This document shows positions 43,515 to 52,069 of a DNA stretch of 64,000 bases, one piece after another. Position 1 is the stretch's first letter, and every line of letters begins with the position of its first letter. A program made the position numbers and the translations under genes. The notes under the pieces were generated by a model, which made no database searches, was not told the origin of the DNA, and saw only the letters and a list, made by a program, of their open reading frames with translations. Source of the DNA: Paenibacillaceae bacterium (GTDB lineage Bacteria; Bacillota; Bacilli; Paenibacillales; Paenibacillaceae); assembly GCA_004134985.1 (NCBI GenBank), contig REGQ01000015.1:62001-126000 (forward strand). Reading direction: 5' to 3'.

Positions 43515-45071
43515 TTATTGAACGGGAATAATCTCATCAGCAAAGAACATTTCGTCGAGGCGTGGCGTATAGGTCACTCGTTCACCCACACCGTAGATCC
43601 CTTTCATCTGATACAAGTAAATCGTCGGACGATCCGTAGCAATATGCTGTTGAACCTGTTGGAATTGCTGTTCCCGATCAGCAGTATTCATATTGACTGA
43701 GGCTGCTTGCAGCAAGCTCTCGACTTCAGCATTATTATAGTCCGTTTCGCCTGCAGCGTTTTCCACCAGGAAACGATTGTAGTTGTTGGAAGCATCGAAC
43801 AGTGAGTTGCCGACCCCAAGCAGAAACAGCTCTTTAAATTTCTTTGCATTGTAGGTTTCACTGAATTTGCTTGGCTCCAAAATTTCCAGATTGACTTCAA
43901 AACCAACAGAGGTCAACATCGCAGCTGTCACTTCCGCCACTTCCTTGTAATTTGAAGCAGCTGTGAACGTAATTTTAGCTCCCGATTCATAACCAGCTTC
44001 TTTCAGCAATTCCTTTGCTTTCTCCTGATCATACACATATTGATCATACAAGCTTGGGTCTGCACCAAAATTGCCGGGTGTGACCGATGTACGGGTAGGG
44101 ATTCCTGCGCCGCCTGCAATGCTGTCAATGATCGCTTGATTATCGATCGCCAGTTCAATTGCTTCGCGTACCTTCGGATCAGCCGTAATCGATCCTTCCG
44201 TCATTCGCATAAGCACATGGAGCACTCTTTGGATCGTAGCCTCTTCAATCTTCGCCTTTCCGCTATCATTGATGCGCTGAACGTCTGTTGAAGGCACGTT
44301 AGCTGCTACATCGACACCACCGGTAATCAATTCGGATACGCGGGTTGACGCTTCCGGAACCATTCGAAACACAACCTTGTCCCATTTCGACTCGGATGCA
44401 AAGTAATCCTCATTTTTCACCAGTTCAATCCGGTCATCCTTTGCCCATTTACTGAACTTGTAAGGACCTGTACCAATTGGCGCTTTTAGAAAAGCCTCCA
44501 TCCCGTTTTCCTCGATGTATTTGGCAGGCAGAATATCAGCGCCCATTCTTGATAAACGATTCAACATAATCGGGTCGGGATGATTGGTAACAATATCCAC
44601 TGTATATTCATCGATAATATTCACTTCTTTAAGATCCTTATAATAGGAATGCTGTTTCAATCCGCTGTCCTTCGCTACACGCTCCAGCGAAAATTTAACA
44701 TCCGCAGCTGTAAACGGATCACCATTATGGAACTTGACATCGTCTCGCAGCTTGAATCTCCACGTCGTATCATCGACGGCCTCCCATGAGACGGCCAGTG
44801 ACGCCTGCTTGTTCTGCGCGCTGTCGTTTTTAAGCAAATAGTCGTACACATTAACCAGCACTGCTTCGCTATACGTATTGTTGTTGTTGTGAGCATCAAA
44901 GCTTTCAATATCTGTCGCGTTGGCAATCGTCAGCACCTTTTCATTGCTGGCGGAAGGCGCGCTTGTTCCTGGGTTGTCGCTGTCTTTCTCCTTGCCTCCC
45001 GAGCAGCCTGTCAGCAGCAATATTCCTGCCAACAGAACAATAAATCCTTTGGTGAACTTTGACTTAAACAT
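43515..45071 (-). CDS. Peptide-binding lipoprotein (SBP family 5)
   Basis: A 518-residue exported binding protein for di- or oligopeptides. The signal peptide ends in the lipobox LLTGC (Cys about 23) and is followed by a Gly/Lys/Asp/Ser linker. Family patterns include the start ANATDIESFDAHN and the signature region DDTTWRFKLRDDVKFHNGDPFTAADV. ATG at 45071 has GGGGG upstream. It lies between the M20 hydrolase and the permeases. Confidence 0.95.
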   Translation of the reverse strand: MFKSKFTKGFIVLLAGILLLTGCSGGKEKDSDNPGTSAPSASNEKVLTIANATDIESFDAHNNNNTYSEAVLVNVYDYLLKNDSAQNKQASLAVSWEAVDDTTWRFKLRDDVKFHNGDPFTAADVKFSLERVAKDSGLKQHSYYKDLKEVNIIDEYTVDIVTNHPDPIMLNRLSRMGADILPAKYIEENGMEAFLKAPIGTGPYKFSKWAKDDRIELVKNEDYFASESKWDKVVFRMVPEASTRVSELITGGVDVAANVPSTDVQRINDSGKAKIEEATIQRVLHVLMRMTEGSITADPKVREAIELAIDNQAIIDSIAGGAGIPTRTSVTPGNFGADPSLYDQYVYDQEKAKELLKEAGYESGAKITFTAASNYKEVAEVTAAMLTSVGFEVNLEILEPSKFSETYNAKKFKELFLLGVGNSLFDASNNYNRFLVENAAGETDYNNAEVESLLQAASVNMNTADREQQFQQVQQHIATDRPTIYLYQMKGIYGVGERVTYTPRLDEMFFADEIIPVQ

Positions 45072-45092
45072 CTGTATGCCCCCATCGTATGG

Positions 45093-46292
45093 TTAGTTTG
45101 TTGTTTGATTCAGATAAGATAGTGCCATCGCCGATAGCATTGCTGTTCCCAAAGGAAGCGCCTCTTCGTCCAGATCAAACTTTGGATGATGCAGCGGATA
45201 CCTTGTGTCGGCTTGGTCATTGCTGGCTCCTAAACGGAAGAATACGCCAGGAACCCGTTCCGCATAAAAAGCAAAGTCTTCCCCGCCTGTAGAAGGCTTG
45301 ACATATTCCCAACGCTTCTCCTTGAACAGAAGTTCACTGGTAGTTGCAAATAAGCGGACCATTTCCTCATTGTTATGGACAACCGGATAGCCCATCCCAA
45401 AGTTAAGTTTATACTCGGCTCCAAATGACTGCGTAATCCCGCCGATCACCTGATGCAGCAATTCAGGAATCTGCTTGCGTACAGACGCAGAGAGCGTTCT
45501 CACCGTGCCGGTCATTTTCACTTCAGAGGCGATTGCGGTGCCCATCGAACCGCCCTCAATTTTTCCGATTGTAACCACGACCGGTTCCAGCGGATCGATC
45601 AATCGGCTCGCGATATGTTGCAGCGCAGAAATAACCTGGGCCGAGACAGCAATTGCGTCTACGGTTTCATGCGGTCTTGCGGCATGCCCGCCCTTCCCGA
45701 TAATGGTAATCTCAATGGCGTCTGCCGAGGCAAAGGCATCTCCGTTCGTTACGGAAAAACGGCCGGTAGACAATCTGGGAAATACGTGCAACCCGGCTAC
45801 TGCGTCGACTTTCGGGTTTTCCAGCAGGCCATCGTCAATCATCGCTTTGGCGCCTGCAAGCCCTTCCTCAGCAGGTTGAAAAATAAATTTAATATTGCCC
45901 TTCTCCGGCTGGCCCAGTTTCGTCAAGAGCTGCGCCGCTCCCATCAGCATGCTCGTATGCGCATCATGTCCGCACAAGTGAGCGGTTCCAGGATGTTTAG
46001 AACAGTAGATGACGCTCTTCTCGTCCTGAATCGGAAGTGCATCCATATCCGCTCTTAAACCGATTGTCGGGCCAGGCTGCTTCCCCCGCAGCAGAGCGAC
46101 TACACCGGTTTTCCCTACGTTGGTTTCAACCTCCAGGCCAAGACTTCTAAGATGTTCCGCTACAATAGCTGCCGTACGAAACTCCTTGAATCCTGTCTCG
46201 GGATGCTGATGAAAGTCTCGCCTCCAGGCAACAAGCTGCGGTTTAAGATCGTTAGCGAGTGTCCGAATGTGGTCTAAAGGCAATGTCGTCAT
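45093..46292 (-). CDS. M20 family amidohydrolase (N-acyl amino acid / hippurate hydrolase type)
   Basis: A 399-residue metallohydrolase that splits an acyl or amino acid group from an amino acid. Metal-binding motifs are LRADMDALPIQ, CGHDAHTSMLMGAA and FQPAEEGLAGA; the dimerisation domain lies about 190-300, with GKGGHAARPHETVDA. ATG at 46292 has GGAGG only 3 nt upstream; a TTG three codons later is possible. The start overlaps the end of the GntR gene by about 40 nt. In the operon it would process imported or peptidase-released substrates. Confidence 0.93.
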   Translation of the reverse strand: MTTLPLDHIRTLANDLKPQLVAWRRDFHQHPETGFKEFRTAAIVAEHLRSLGLEVETNVGKTGVVALLRGKQPGPTIGLRADMDALPIQDEKSVIYCSKHPGTAHLCGHDAHTSMLMGAAQLLTKLGQPEKGNIKFIFQPAEEGLAGAKAMIDDGLLENPKVDAVAGLHVFPRLSTGRFSVTNGDAFASADAIEITIIGKGGHAARPHETVDAIAVSAQVISALQHIASRLIDPLEPVVVTIGKIEGGSMGTAIASEVKMTGTVRTLSASVRKQIPELLHQVIGGITQSFGAEYKLNFGMGYPVVHNNEEMVRLFATTSELLFKEKRWEYVKPSTGGEDFAFYAERVPGVFFRLGASNDQADTRYPLHHPKFDLDEEALPLGTAMLSAMALSYLNQTTN

Positions 46293-47022
46293 CTCCCTCC
46301 GGGTCGTGAAATACGCGGGCATAAATAGCATCAGCAGATTTGGCAATATGCTCCTGCATAATGTCTCTGGATAGCTCATGGTTACCCTGTTTGATCGCAT
46401 TGAACAGCGCGATATGATTGTCATAATTGACTTGTCTAACCTCCAGGTTGTAAGGCATCAAATCAAGCGCAGGATTAATTCGGGTACGGATAGTACGCAC
46501 CGCTCGCTCAAAATGATGATTGCCTGACCCTTTGGCAATGGCCAGATGAAATTTGACATCAAGTGCACGGAACAGCTCCCGCGGACAGGTAGCCACCTTG
46601 CTCATATCCAAATAACTTTCCAGTTGGACCAATTCGTCTTCATTCATTCGCTGGGCTGCCAGGCTGGCTGCCTCCGGCTCTATAACAAGTCTGTATTCAA
46701 ACAGTTTAAGCATCTCGTCCCAATTTTGCGCAATCTCCTTGCGATTGCGAAGATGGGAATTCATTGTGACAGGGAGAACGAACGTGCCGCCCTTGGCCCC
46801 TACTCTTTTCTCAATGAGACCCTTTTCCTCCAACTGCCCTAAAGCTTCCCGAACTGCCAGTCGGCTGGCATTGAAGATGGCTGCCAATTCCCTCTCTGTA
46901 GGCAACTGCTCTTCAGATAGCAGTTCCTTTAGAATAATCGCTTCCTCAAGCTGTTCAAGAATGAAGTCGCTTACCTTCTTGGCATTCACCTGCTCTAGTT
47001 TAACAGGGAATTGAAACTGCAT
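46252..47022 (-). CDS. GntR-family (FadR subfamily) transcriptional regulator
   Basis: A 256-residue regulator and first gene of the peptide operon. The winged-helix domain (about 10-80) has LPTERELAAIFNASRLAVREALGQLEEKGLI; the C-terminal FCD domain (about 100-235) contains DVKFHLAIAKGSGN and HIALFNAIKQGN, with His and Asp residues that bind metal and ligand in this subfamily. ATG at 47022 follows AGGAG by 9-10 nt. It probably autoregulates: a near-palindrome lies between its promoter and start. Confidence 0.95.
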   Translation of the reverse strand: MQFQFPVKLEQVNAKKVSDFILEQLEEAIILKELLSEEQLPTERELAAIFNASRLAVREALGQLEEKGLIEKRVGAKGGTFVLPVTMNSHLRNRKEIAQNWDEMLKLFEYRLVIEPEAASLAAQRMNEDELVQLESYLDMSKVATCPRELFRALDVKFHLAIAKGSGNHHFERAVRTIRTRINPALDLMPYNLEVRQVNYDNHIALFNAIKQGNHELSRDIMQEHIAKSADAIYARVFHDPEGDDDIAFRPHSDTR

Positions 47023-47060
47023 ACTGTCACACTCCTGTTTACAAGTCGTAATGATTTAAT

Positions 47061-47075
47061 GTCCAAACCTTAGAC
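47061..47075. promoter_or_regulatory. Candidate GntR operator
   Basis: GTCCAAACCTTAGAC is a 15-bp near-palindrome (GTCYAA-ACC-TTRGAC) placed between the promoter and the gntR start, flanked on both sides by TTTAATG-type repeats. Confidence 0.45.
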
Positions 47076-47112
47076 CTTTAATGATTAAAAAAAGAACCTT
47101 TAGGCTACGATC

Positions 47113-47141
47113 ATTATAGTCTCCGATCTTAATAATGTCAA
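47113..47141 (-). promoter_or_regulatory. Consensus sigma-A promoter of the peptide operon
   Basis: On the minus strand TTGACA (47141-47136) and TATAAT (47118-47113) are both perfect and separated by exactly 17 bp. It precedes gntR by about 90 nt. Confidence 0.85.
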
Positions 47142-47191
47142 TGGGATTAATGGGGTTTAATATGCGCGATCACGAAACATTTCTTACACGT

Positions 47192-47226
47192 AAAAAAAAG
47201 CCCTTGATGAAAGGTCATCAAGGGCT
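47192..47226 (-). terminator. Terminator of the Gfo/Idh gene
   Basis: AGCCCTTGATGA (47199-47210) pairs perfectly with TCATCAAGGGCT (47215-47226) around a 4-nt loop. The minus strand then has seven or eight T. Confidence 0.9.
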
Positions 47227-47243
47227 GCATATCGGTTTGCAAA

Positions 47244-48323
47244 TTAGTTGAAGTATACAGCTTGGCCAGTACGAGCAGACTCGTAGATGGCTTCAAGAAT
47301 TTCCGAAACCACAAGCGCTTGCTCGGCAGTAACGACAAGATCCGTATCGTTAATTACCGAATCGATCCATGCGCGTGCTTCCAGTTCAGCAGGATCTTCG
47401 GAGCTGCCTTCGTAGAAAGCTACGCCGCCGCTGTTCAATTCCACTTTGTTCACATAGAGACGGCTGTTGTGCTCGCCGTTGAAGCGAAGGCCATCCTTCA
47501 TATCTGCGCCAGCTTTTGTTCCGCTCAGGGAAACTTTCGCCTCGTCGATGTCAAGGGAGTTCAGTGCCCAGCTTGATTCCAATACGATCGATGCGCCGTT
47601 CTCCATTGTGATCATTGCGAATGCAGAATCTTCAACGGTGAATTTGGCCGGGTCCCAAGGTCCCCAAGCATTGGCAGCATTCTCGTTCTGGGACAGCTTG
47701 TGGTAAGTACGTCCAAGAACAGCTTTCGGCTTGTAGTTGTCCATCATCCACAGCGCAAGGTCAAGCGCATGCGTACCGATATCGATGAGCGGTCCTCCGC
47801 CTTGTTTTTCCTCGTCCAGGAATACGCCCCATGTAGGTACAGCACGACGACGGATCGCATGGGCTTTAGCATAGTAAACTTCACCCAGCTCGCCGCTTTG
47901 ACACGCTTGTTTCAAGTAACGGCTGTCCGCACGGAAACGGTTTTGGTAGCCGATGCTCAATTTTTTGCCAGTGCGCTTGGCAACTTCCAGCATTTTGCGC
48001 GCGTCAGCAGCCGTTTTAGCCATTGGCTTCTCACACATTACATGCTTGCCAGCTTCCAGAGCAGCGATTGCAATCTCAGCGTGGGAATCGTTTGGCGTAC
48101 ATACATGCACAACCTCAATGGAAGGGTCCTGCAGCAGATCATGATAGTTTTCATAAACAGCGGATTCGTTATTGCCATATTTATTTTTAGCGTCTTCTGC
48201 ACGATCGCGAACGATATCGCAGAATGCCACCATTTGTGCTTCTTTTACTTTAGCCAGGCTTGGCATATGTTTGCCAGTTGCAATACCACCACAGCCGATA
48301 ATACCGACTTTAACTTGCGTCAT
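47244..48323 (-). CDS. Gfo/Idh/MocA family oxidoreductase
   Basis: A 359-residue NAD(P)-dependent oxidoreductase. The nucleotide-binding start is VGIIGCGGIATGKHMPSL, the catalytic motif is HVMCEKPMAK (about residue 95), and IDIGTHALDLALWMMDNY carries the second conserved Asp and His. ATG at 48323 follows AAGGAGG by 8 nt. It is monocistronic, ends at a strong terminator and is divergent from an AraC regulator. A sugar or cyclitol dehydrogenase role is likely; the substrate is unknown. Confidence 0.93.
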   Translation of the reverse strand: MTQVKVGIIGCGGIATGKHMPSLAKVKEAQMVAFCDIVRDRAEDAKNKYGNNESAVYENYHDLLQDPSIEVVHVCTPNDSHAEIAIAALEAGKHVMCEKPMAKTAADARKMLEVAKRTGKKLSIGYQNRFRADSRYLKQACQSGELGEVYYAKAHAIRRRAVPTWGVFLDEEKQGGGPLIDIGTHALDLALWMMDNYKPKAVLGRTYHKLSQNENAANAWGPWDPAKFTVEDSAFAMITMENGASIVLESSWALNSLDIDEAKVSLSGTKAGADMKDGLRFNGEHNSRLYVNKVELNSGGVAFYEGSSEDPAELEARAWIDSVINDTDLVVTAEQALVVSEILEAIYESARTGQAVYFN

Positions 48324-48384
48324 TCGTATTTCCTCCTTAAATTTGTTTAAAATTGGCTTTTTCATTCGCCTAATTTAGAAACTG

Positions 48385-48412
48385 TTGACACAGTAACACT
48401 AGAATATAGTAT
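48385..48412 (+). promoter_or_regulatory. Possible sigma-A promoter of the AraC gene
   Basis: Perfect TTGACA at 48385-48390 and TAGTAT at 48407-48412 with a 16-bp spacer, about 75 nt before the TTG start. The same intergenic region must hold the divergent oxidoreductase promoter. Confidence 0.5.
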
Positions 48413-48488
48413 AGTCAAACTAACAAGAAAAAGAAATGATCATTATAGCGCAGCTTTTATGCGATTTTGCTACTCGGGGGGTTATACC

Positions 48489-49358
48489 TTGGAAATTATA
48501 AAGGAAGAAGTCGGTTATGAAAACCCTCTTTTGTCATTGAAAGTCTTTCAGAATATCCGGAATGTGGACGCAACCATCACCTGGCACTACCATCCTGAAC
48601 TGGAGATGCTGCTGGTCAAGGAAGGACGCCTTGATGTGGACATCGGCGACGATTATTATTCACTGAACGCCGGCGATGTTGCGATCATCGGCTCCTCGCA
48701 GCTCCATCGCGACCGCAGCTTTGGCAATCCGCTTCGCTATACGGTGCTGCAATTCGATCTGGATCAGTTTTTTGATCACAGTACAATCCCTTATATGCGG
48801 TACTTTGCCGAAGCCAAGCATCCATTAAGCCGTGCCAACTATATTTTTCAGGAAAATCCCGAAGTAAAGCGGCATATCGCCGAGACCATCGAGCAGATTC
48901 ATCTGGAGGCTTTCAACAAAACGACCGGGTACGAACTGGCGGTCAGTATGCTGATCAAGAAAATTTTACTGCTGCTGCTGCGCAATGACCCGCGTAAAGT
49001 GTTGGCTGAACGCGATAACTTCGACCGGATTCGTCTTAAGCCTGTCCTCGATTATGTAGAAGAGCGGCTGACTGACCGCATTCAGGTTGATGAAGTATGC
49101 AGCCTGGCGAATATGAGCTACTACTATTTTGTGAAGTTTTTCAAAAAATCAGTCGGACTTTCTTTCACCGAATACGTAAACTACCGAAAAATTAAATGGG
49201 CCGAACGAATTCTGCTCACCAAGGATCTCAGCATTTCAGAGGTTGGAGAGCAAATCGGCATGCCCAATATGGCCCATTTCTATAAAATGTTCAAAAAGTA
49301 CAATAACTGTTCTCCCAAAGAATTTCAAAAACGAATGTTGTCCTGGGAGAAAGTTTAA
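48489..49358 (+). CDS. AraC-family transcriptional regulator
   Basis: A 289-residue regulator with an N-terminal cupin-like domain (ITWHYHPELEMLLVKEGRLD, DYYSLNAGDVAIIGSSQLHRDR) and a C-terminal double helix-turn-helix (VDEVCSLANMSYYYFVKFFK, then EVGEQIGMPNMAHFYKMFKKY). I chose TTG at 48489 because GGGGGG stands 7 nt upstream; the ATG at 48459 has no ribosome binding site. It is divergent from the Gfo/Idh gene, its most likely target. Confidence 0.9.
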   Translation: MEIIKEEVGYENPLLSLKVFQNIRNVDATITWHYHPELEMLLVKEGRLDVDIGDDYYSLNAGDVAIIGSSQLHRDRSFGNPLRYTVLQFDLDQFFDHSTIPYMRYFAEAKHPLSRANYIFQENPEVKRHIAETIEQIHLEAFNKTTGYELAVSMLIKKILLLLLRNDPRKVLAERDNFDRIRLKPVLDYVEERLTDRIQVDEVCSLANMSYYYFVKFFKKSVGLSFTEYVNYRKIKWAERILLTKDLSISEVGEQIGMPNMAHFYKMFKKYNNCSPKEFQKRMLSWEKV

Positions 49359-49439
49359 AGCGAGCGCTTCTTCACTTCTGCCTGGATCGAATGCGCTAAT
49401 TCCAGTGAGCTGGCGCAGCCCAAGGGCTTTGCTATTCCG

Positions 49440-50159
49440 TTATTTGGAAGAAGGCAGCCCTTTGGGAATGACCAGTTTGTAACCCACGCCCCGAATCGAT
49501 TCTATCTGCACCGATTTTTGGCCAAGCTCCAGCTTTTTGCGCAGCGAGCTGACATGCACATCGACAGTACGTTGTCCGCCGATATAGTCAAAGCCCCAGA
49601 CGATGTTCATCAGATTGTCGCGGGTGACAACAATCCCCGGGTGCTCAAGCAAATACAGCAGCACCTCAAACTCTTTGGGACGCAGCGGTATCAGTTCCCC
49701 GCTGATCGTCACCTCGTATTTGTCCGGGTAAATCGTCAATTCCCCCACTGAGATGACATTGCCTGCCGCTGCAGGCGCTTCGAACTTTCCGTTGGTCGAG
49801 CGGCGAAGCACTGCCGACACGCGGGCCAGCAATTCTGCCACTCCAAACGGCTTCGTAATATAATCATCGGCACCGTATTTCAATCCCTGAACGACTTCCT
49901 CTTCCGCATTGCGCGCCGTCAGGACAATAACCGGTGTTTTCTGTCCTTCCTGCCGCAGCCGCTTCAGCACTTCGAAGCCATTCATGCCAGGTAGCATAAT
50001 GTCCAGAATAATGAGATCAAACGGTTGTCTGAGCGCAAGCTGCAATCCTTCAGCACCGTGGTCAGCTACCGCAATTTCATAACCGTCCTGTGATAAATTG
50101 TAAGAAAGCAGCCGCGCCAACGTCGGTTCATCCTCAACAATGAGTATTTTGAGCGACAT
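49440..50159 (-). CDS. phoP: Phosphate regulon response regulator PhoP
   Basis: A 239-residue OmpR-family regulator. The receiver has EDEP acidic residues, the phosphoacceptor Asp in IILDIMLPGMNG (about residue 53) and Lys in DYITKPFG. The DNA-binding domain ends with RTVDVHVSSLRKKLE and SIRGVGYKLV. Assignment to PhoP rests on the neighbouring PhoR-type kinase and sequence style. ATG at 50159 follows GGGGG. It lies 68 nt downstream of phoR, so the order phoR-phoP is the reverse of Bacillus subtilis. Confidence 0.88.
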   Translation of the reverse strand: MSLKILIVEDEPTLARLLSYNLSQDGYEIAVADHGAEGLQLALRQPFDLIILDIMLPGMNGFEVLKRLRQEGQKTPVIVLTARNAEEEVVQGLKYGADDYITKPFGVAELLARVSAVLRRSTNGKFEAPAAAGNVISVGELTIYPDKYEVTISGELIPLRPKEFEVLLYLLEHPGIVVTRDNLMNIVWGFDYIGGQRTVDVHVSSLRKKLELGQKSVQIESIRGVGYKLVIPKGLPSSK

Positions 50160-50227
50160 GTAAAACCCCCAGCTTCGCGAATATCGTCGCGGATTCGTAC
50201 CACTTTATTGTTAACACTTTGTTTCAA

Positions 50228-52069
50228 TCATATCATACCTTGAACAATCGGCAATTCAAATACAAATGTTGAACCGGCCCCGACCGTGCTTTCCACCGTA
50301 ATTGTCCCCTCATGCAGCTCGATCAGATGTTTTACAATGGACAGCCCAAGCCCCGTACCGCCGGAGCTTCGGGAGCGAGCCTTATCCACCCGGTAAAAAC
50401 GTTCAAAAATCCGGGGCAAATCTTTGCGCGGGATACCGATACCCGTATCAGAAATCCGGAACCGCATCAGATCGCAATCATCGCCGATTGGATCTGTGCT
50501 CCCTCCGAGAGCTGCTTGTCTTGCAGCTTCCGACTGTGCCGGCTCAATCACAAGCGAGACCCGGCCGCCCTCCGGTGTATAGTTGATTCCGTTGGATAGC
50601 AGGTTCAATACGACTTGACGCAGCCGATCTTCGTCAGCTTCCATATATAAGCCATCCTCTACCTTTACCTCAAGCGTAATTTGCTTGCGCTCGGCTTCAG
50701 ACTGCAGCACTTCCAGCGTCTTGGCGGCAAATGAAGACAGCTCAATTGGCGAAAATTGCAATGGAATCCGTCTGGATTCGACTTTGGACAACTCAAGTAT
50801 ATCACCGATCAGCCGGTTCAAGCGCTCGCTCTCATCATAAATAATTTGCAAAAATGATCTTGCGGTCTCCGGATCATTGACTGCCCCGCCAAGCAATGTT
50901 TCCGCGAAGCCTTTAACCGCAGCTATCGGCGTTTTTAGTTCATGGGAGACGTTGGCTACAAATTCGCTGCGCATCCGTTCCAGACGACGAATCGCTGATA
51001 CATCCTGCAGCACAAGCAGCACGCCGCCGAACTCTTCCCGCCCCTGAAATACAGGCACCAGGTTCAGTTCCAGCAGCCGTTCCTCCGGGTAATGAATCGA
51101 AATCTCATCATGCCTCGGGGTACGCGATTCCAGCCCTTCCTCAATAAAGCGGATGAACTGGGCGCGCTGCTTCGCCTCCGTGTAATGCCGCCCGGTAAGG
51201 CTGCTGGCCGGCACGCCAAGCACCTCTTCCGCACGCCTGTTCATCAACGCCACGATCCCGTTATGATCGATCATCACAATCCCGTTAATCATATTGTCGA
51301 GCACACTCTCCAGTTGGGTTTCGTTCTGCCTGATCCGGCGCAGCTGATTGGTCAGGCTTTCCGCCATCGCGTTGATGGAATGTCCCAGTTCCCCAATCTC
51401 ATCGGAGCTCTTAATCGACACACGCGCATGATAGTCCAAATTTTCAATTCGCTTGGCGACACGCGAGATTTGCTCGATCGGACGGGTTAGGCCCAGCGCA
51501 ATCCGGTAACTGATCGCCGCTGTAATGATGAACAGGATCAGCAAGCCCGCCAGCAATACGAGCCAAAGCTGCCGGATGCTGGCTTCAACCTGGCTTAAAT
51601 TCATAGCGAGCCGGATAATGCCGGATTGCGAATCGTCAATTGACCAGGGAATCGCCACATACATTAAATTCGCTTCCGTCGTTTCACTTCTGCGAATGTC
51701 ACGCCCGACACCCGATTTGCGGGCTTGTTTCACTTCAATACGCTGCTCATGATTTTCCATCGTGTGCGGGTCATGATCGGAATCGCCAAGCACCGTGCCG
51801 TCGTTCTGAATGAAAGTGACCCGCTCGCCAGTGATGAGCTTGATTTTGCGCGCTTCCTCTGTGAAGTAAGAGAAGAGCTTCTCCGGCTCTCCACTCTCCC
51901 AGACACTTGAAGCTGCAATCATTTTCATTTCCCTCACCATACTATCCTGCAAGGAGTCCAATTGGCTGTCCTTGAATGACTTCGCCATGAACAGCCCCGC
52001 CGCGAGCACCGACAATCCTATTAATGAAATAATGATAAGCGTCAGCCGAACCCGAAAACTGTTCATCAT
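50228..52069 (-). CDS. phoR: Phosphate regulon sensor kinase PhoR
   Basis: A 613-residue membrane kinase: helix 1 (about 9-30), extracytoplasmic domain (about 31-165), helix 2 (about 167-190), HAMP (about 190-245), PAS (about 255-370, starting ESVLDNMINGIVMIDHNG), dimerisation domain with FVANVSHELKTPIAAVKGF, and an ATPase domain with NLLSNGINYTPEGG, DTGIGIP and GGTGLGLSIVKHL. This layout is that of Bacillus PhoR. The ATG overlaps the stop of the upstream transporter gene, which suggests that phosphate sensing and this transporter are co-transcribed. Confidence 0.9.
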   Translation of the reverse strand: MMNSFRVRLTLIIISLIGLSVLAAGLFMAKSFKDSQLDSLQDSMVREMKMIAASSVWESGEPEKLFSYFTEEARKIKLITGERVTFIQNDGTVLGDSDHDPHTMENHEQRIEVKQARKSGVGRDIRRSETTEANLMYVAIPWSIDDSQSGIIRLAMNLSQVEASIRQLWLVLLAGLLILFIITAAISYRIALGLTRPIEQISRVAKRIENLDYHARVSIKSSDEIGELGHSINAMAESLTNQLRRIRQNETQLESVLDNMINGIVMIDHNGIVALMNRRAEEVLGVPASSLTGRHYTEAKQRAQFIRFIEEGLESRTPRHDEISIHYPEERLLELNLVPVFQGREEFGGVLLVLQDVSAIRRLERMRSEFVANVSHELKTPIAAVKGFAETLLGGAVNDPETARSFLQIIYDESERLNRLIGDILELSKVESRRIPLQFSPIELSSFAAKTLEVLQSEAERKQITLEVKVEDGLYMEADEDRLRQVVLNLLSNGINYTPEGGRVSLVIEPAQSEAARQAALGGSTDPIGDDCDLMRFRISDTGIGIPRKDLPRIFERFYRVDKARSRSSGGTGLGLSIVKHLIELHEGTITVESTVGAGSTFVFELPIVQGMI

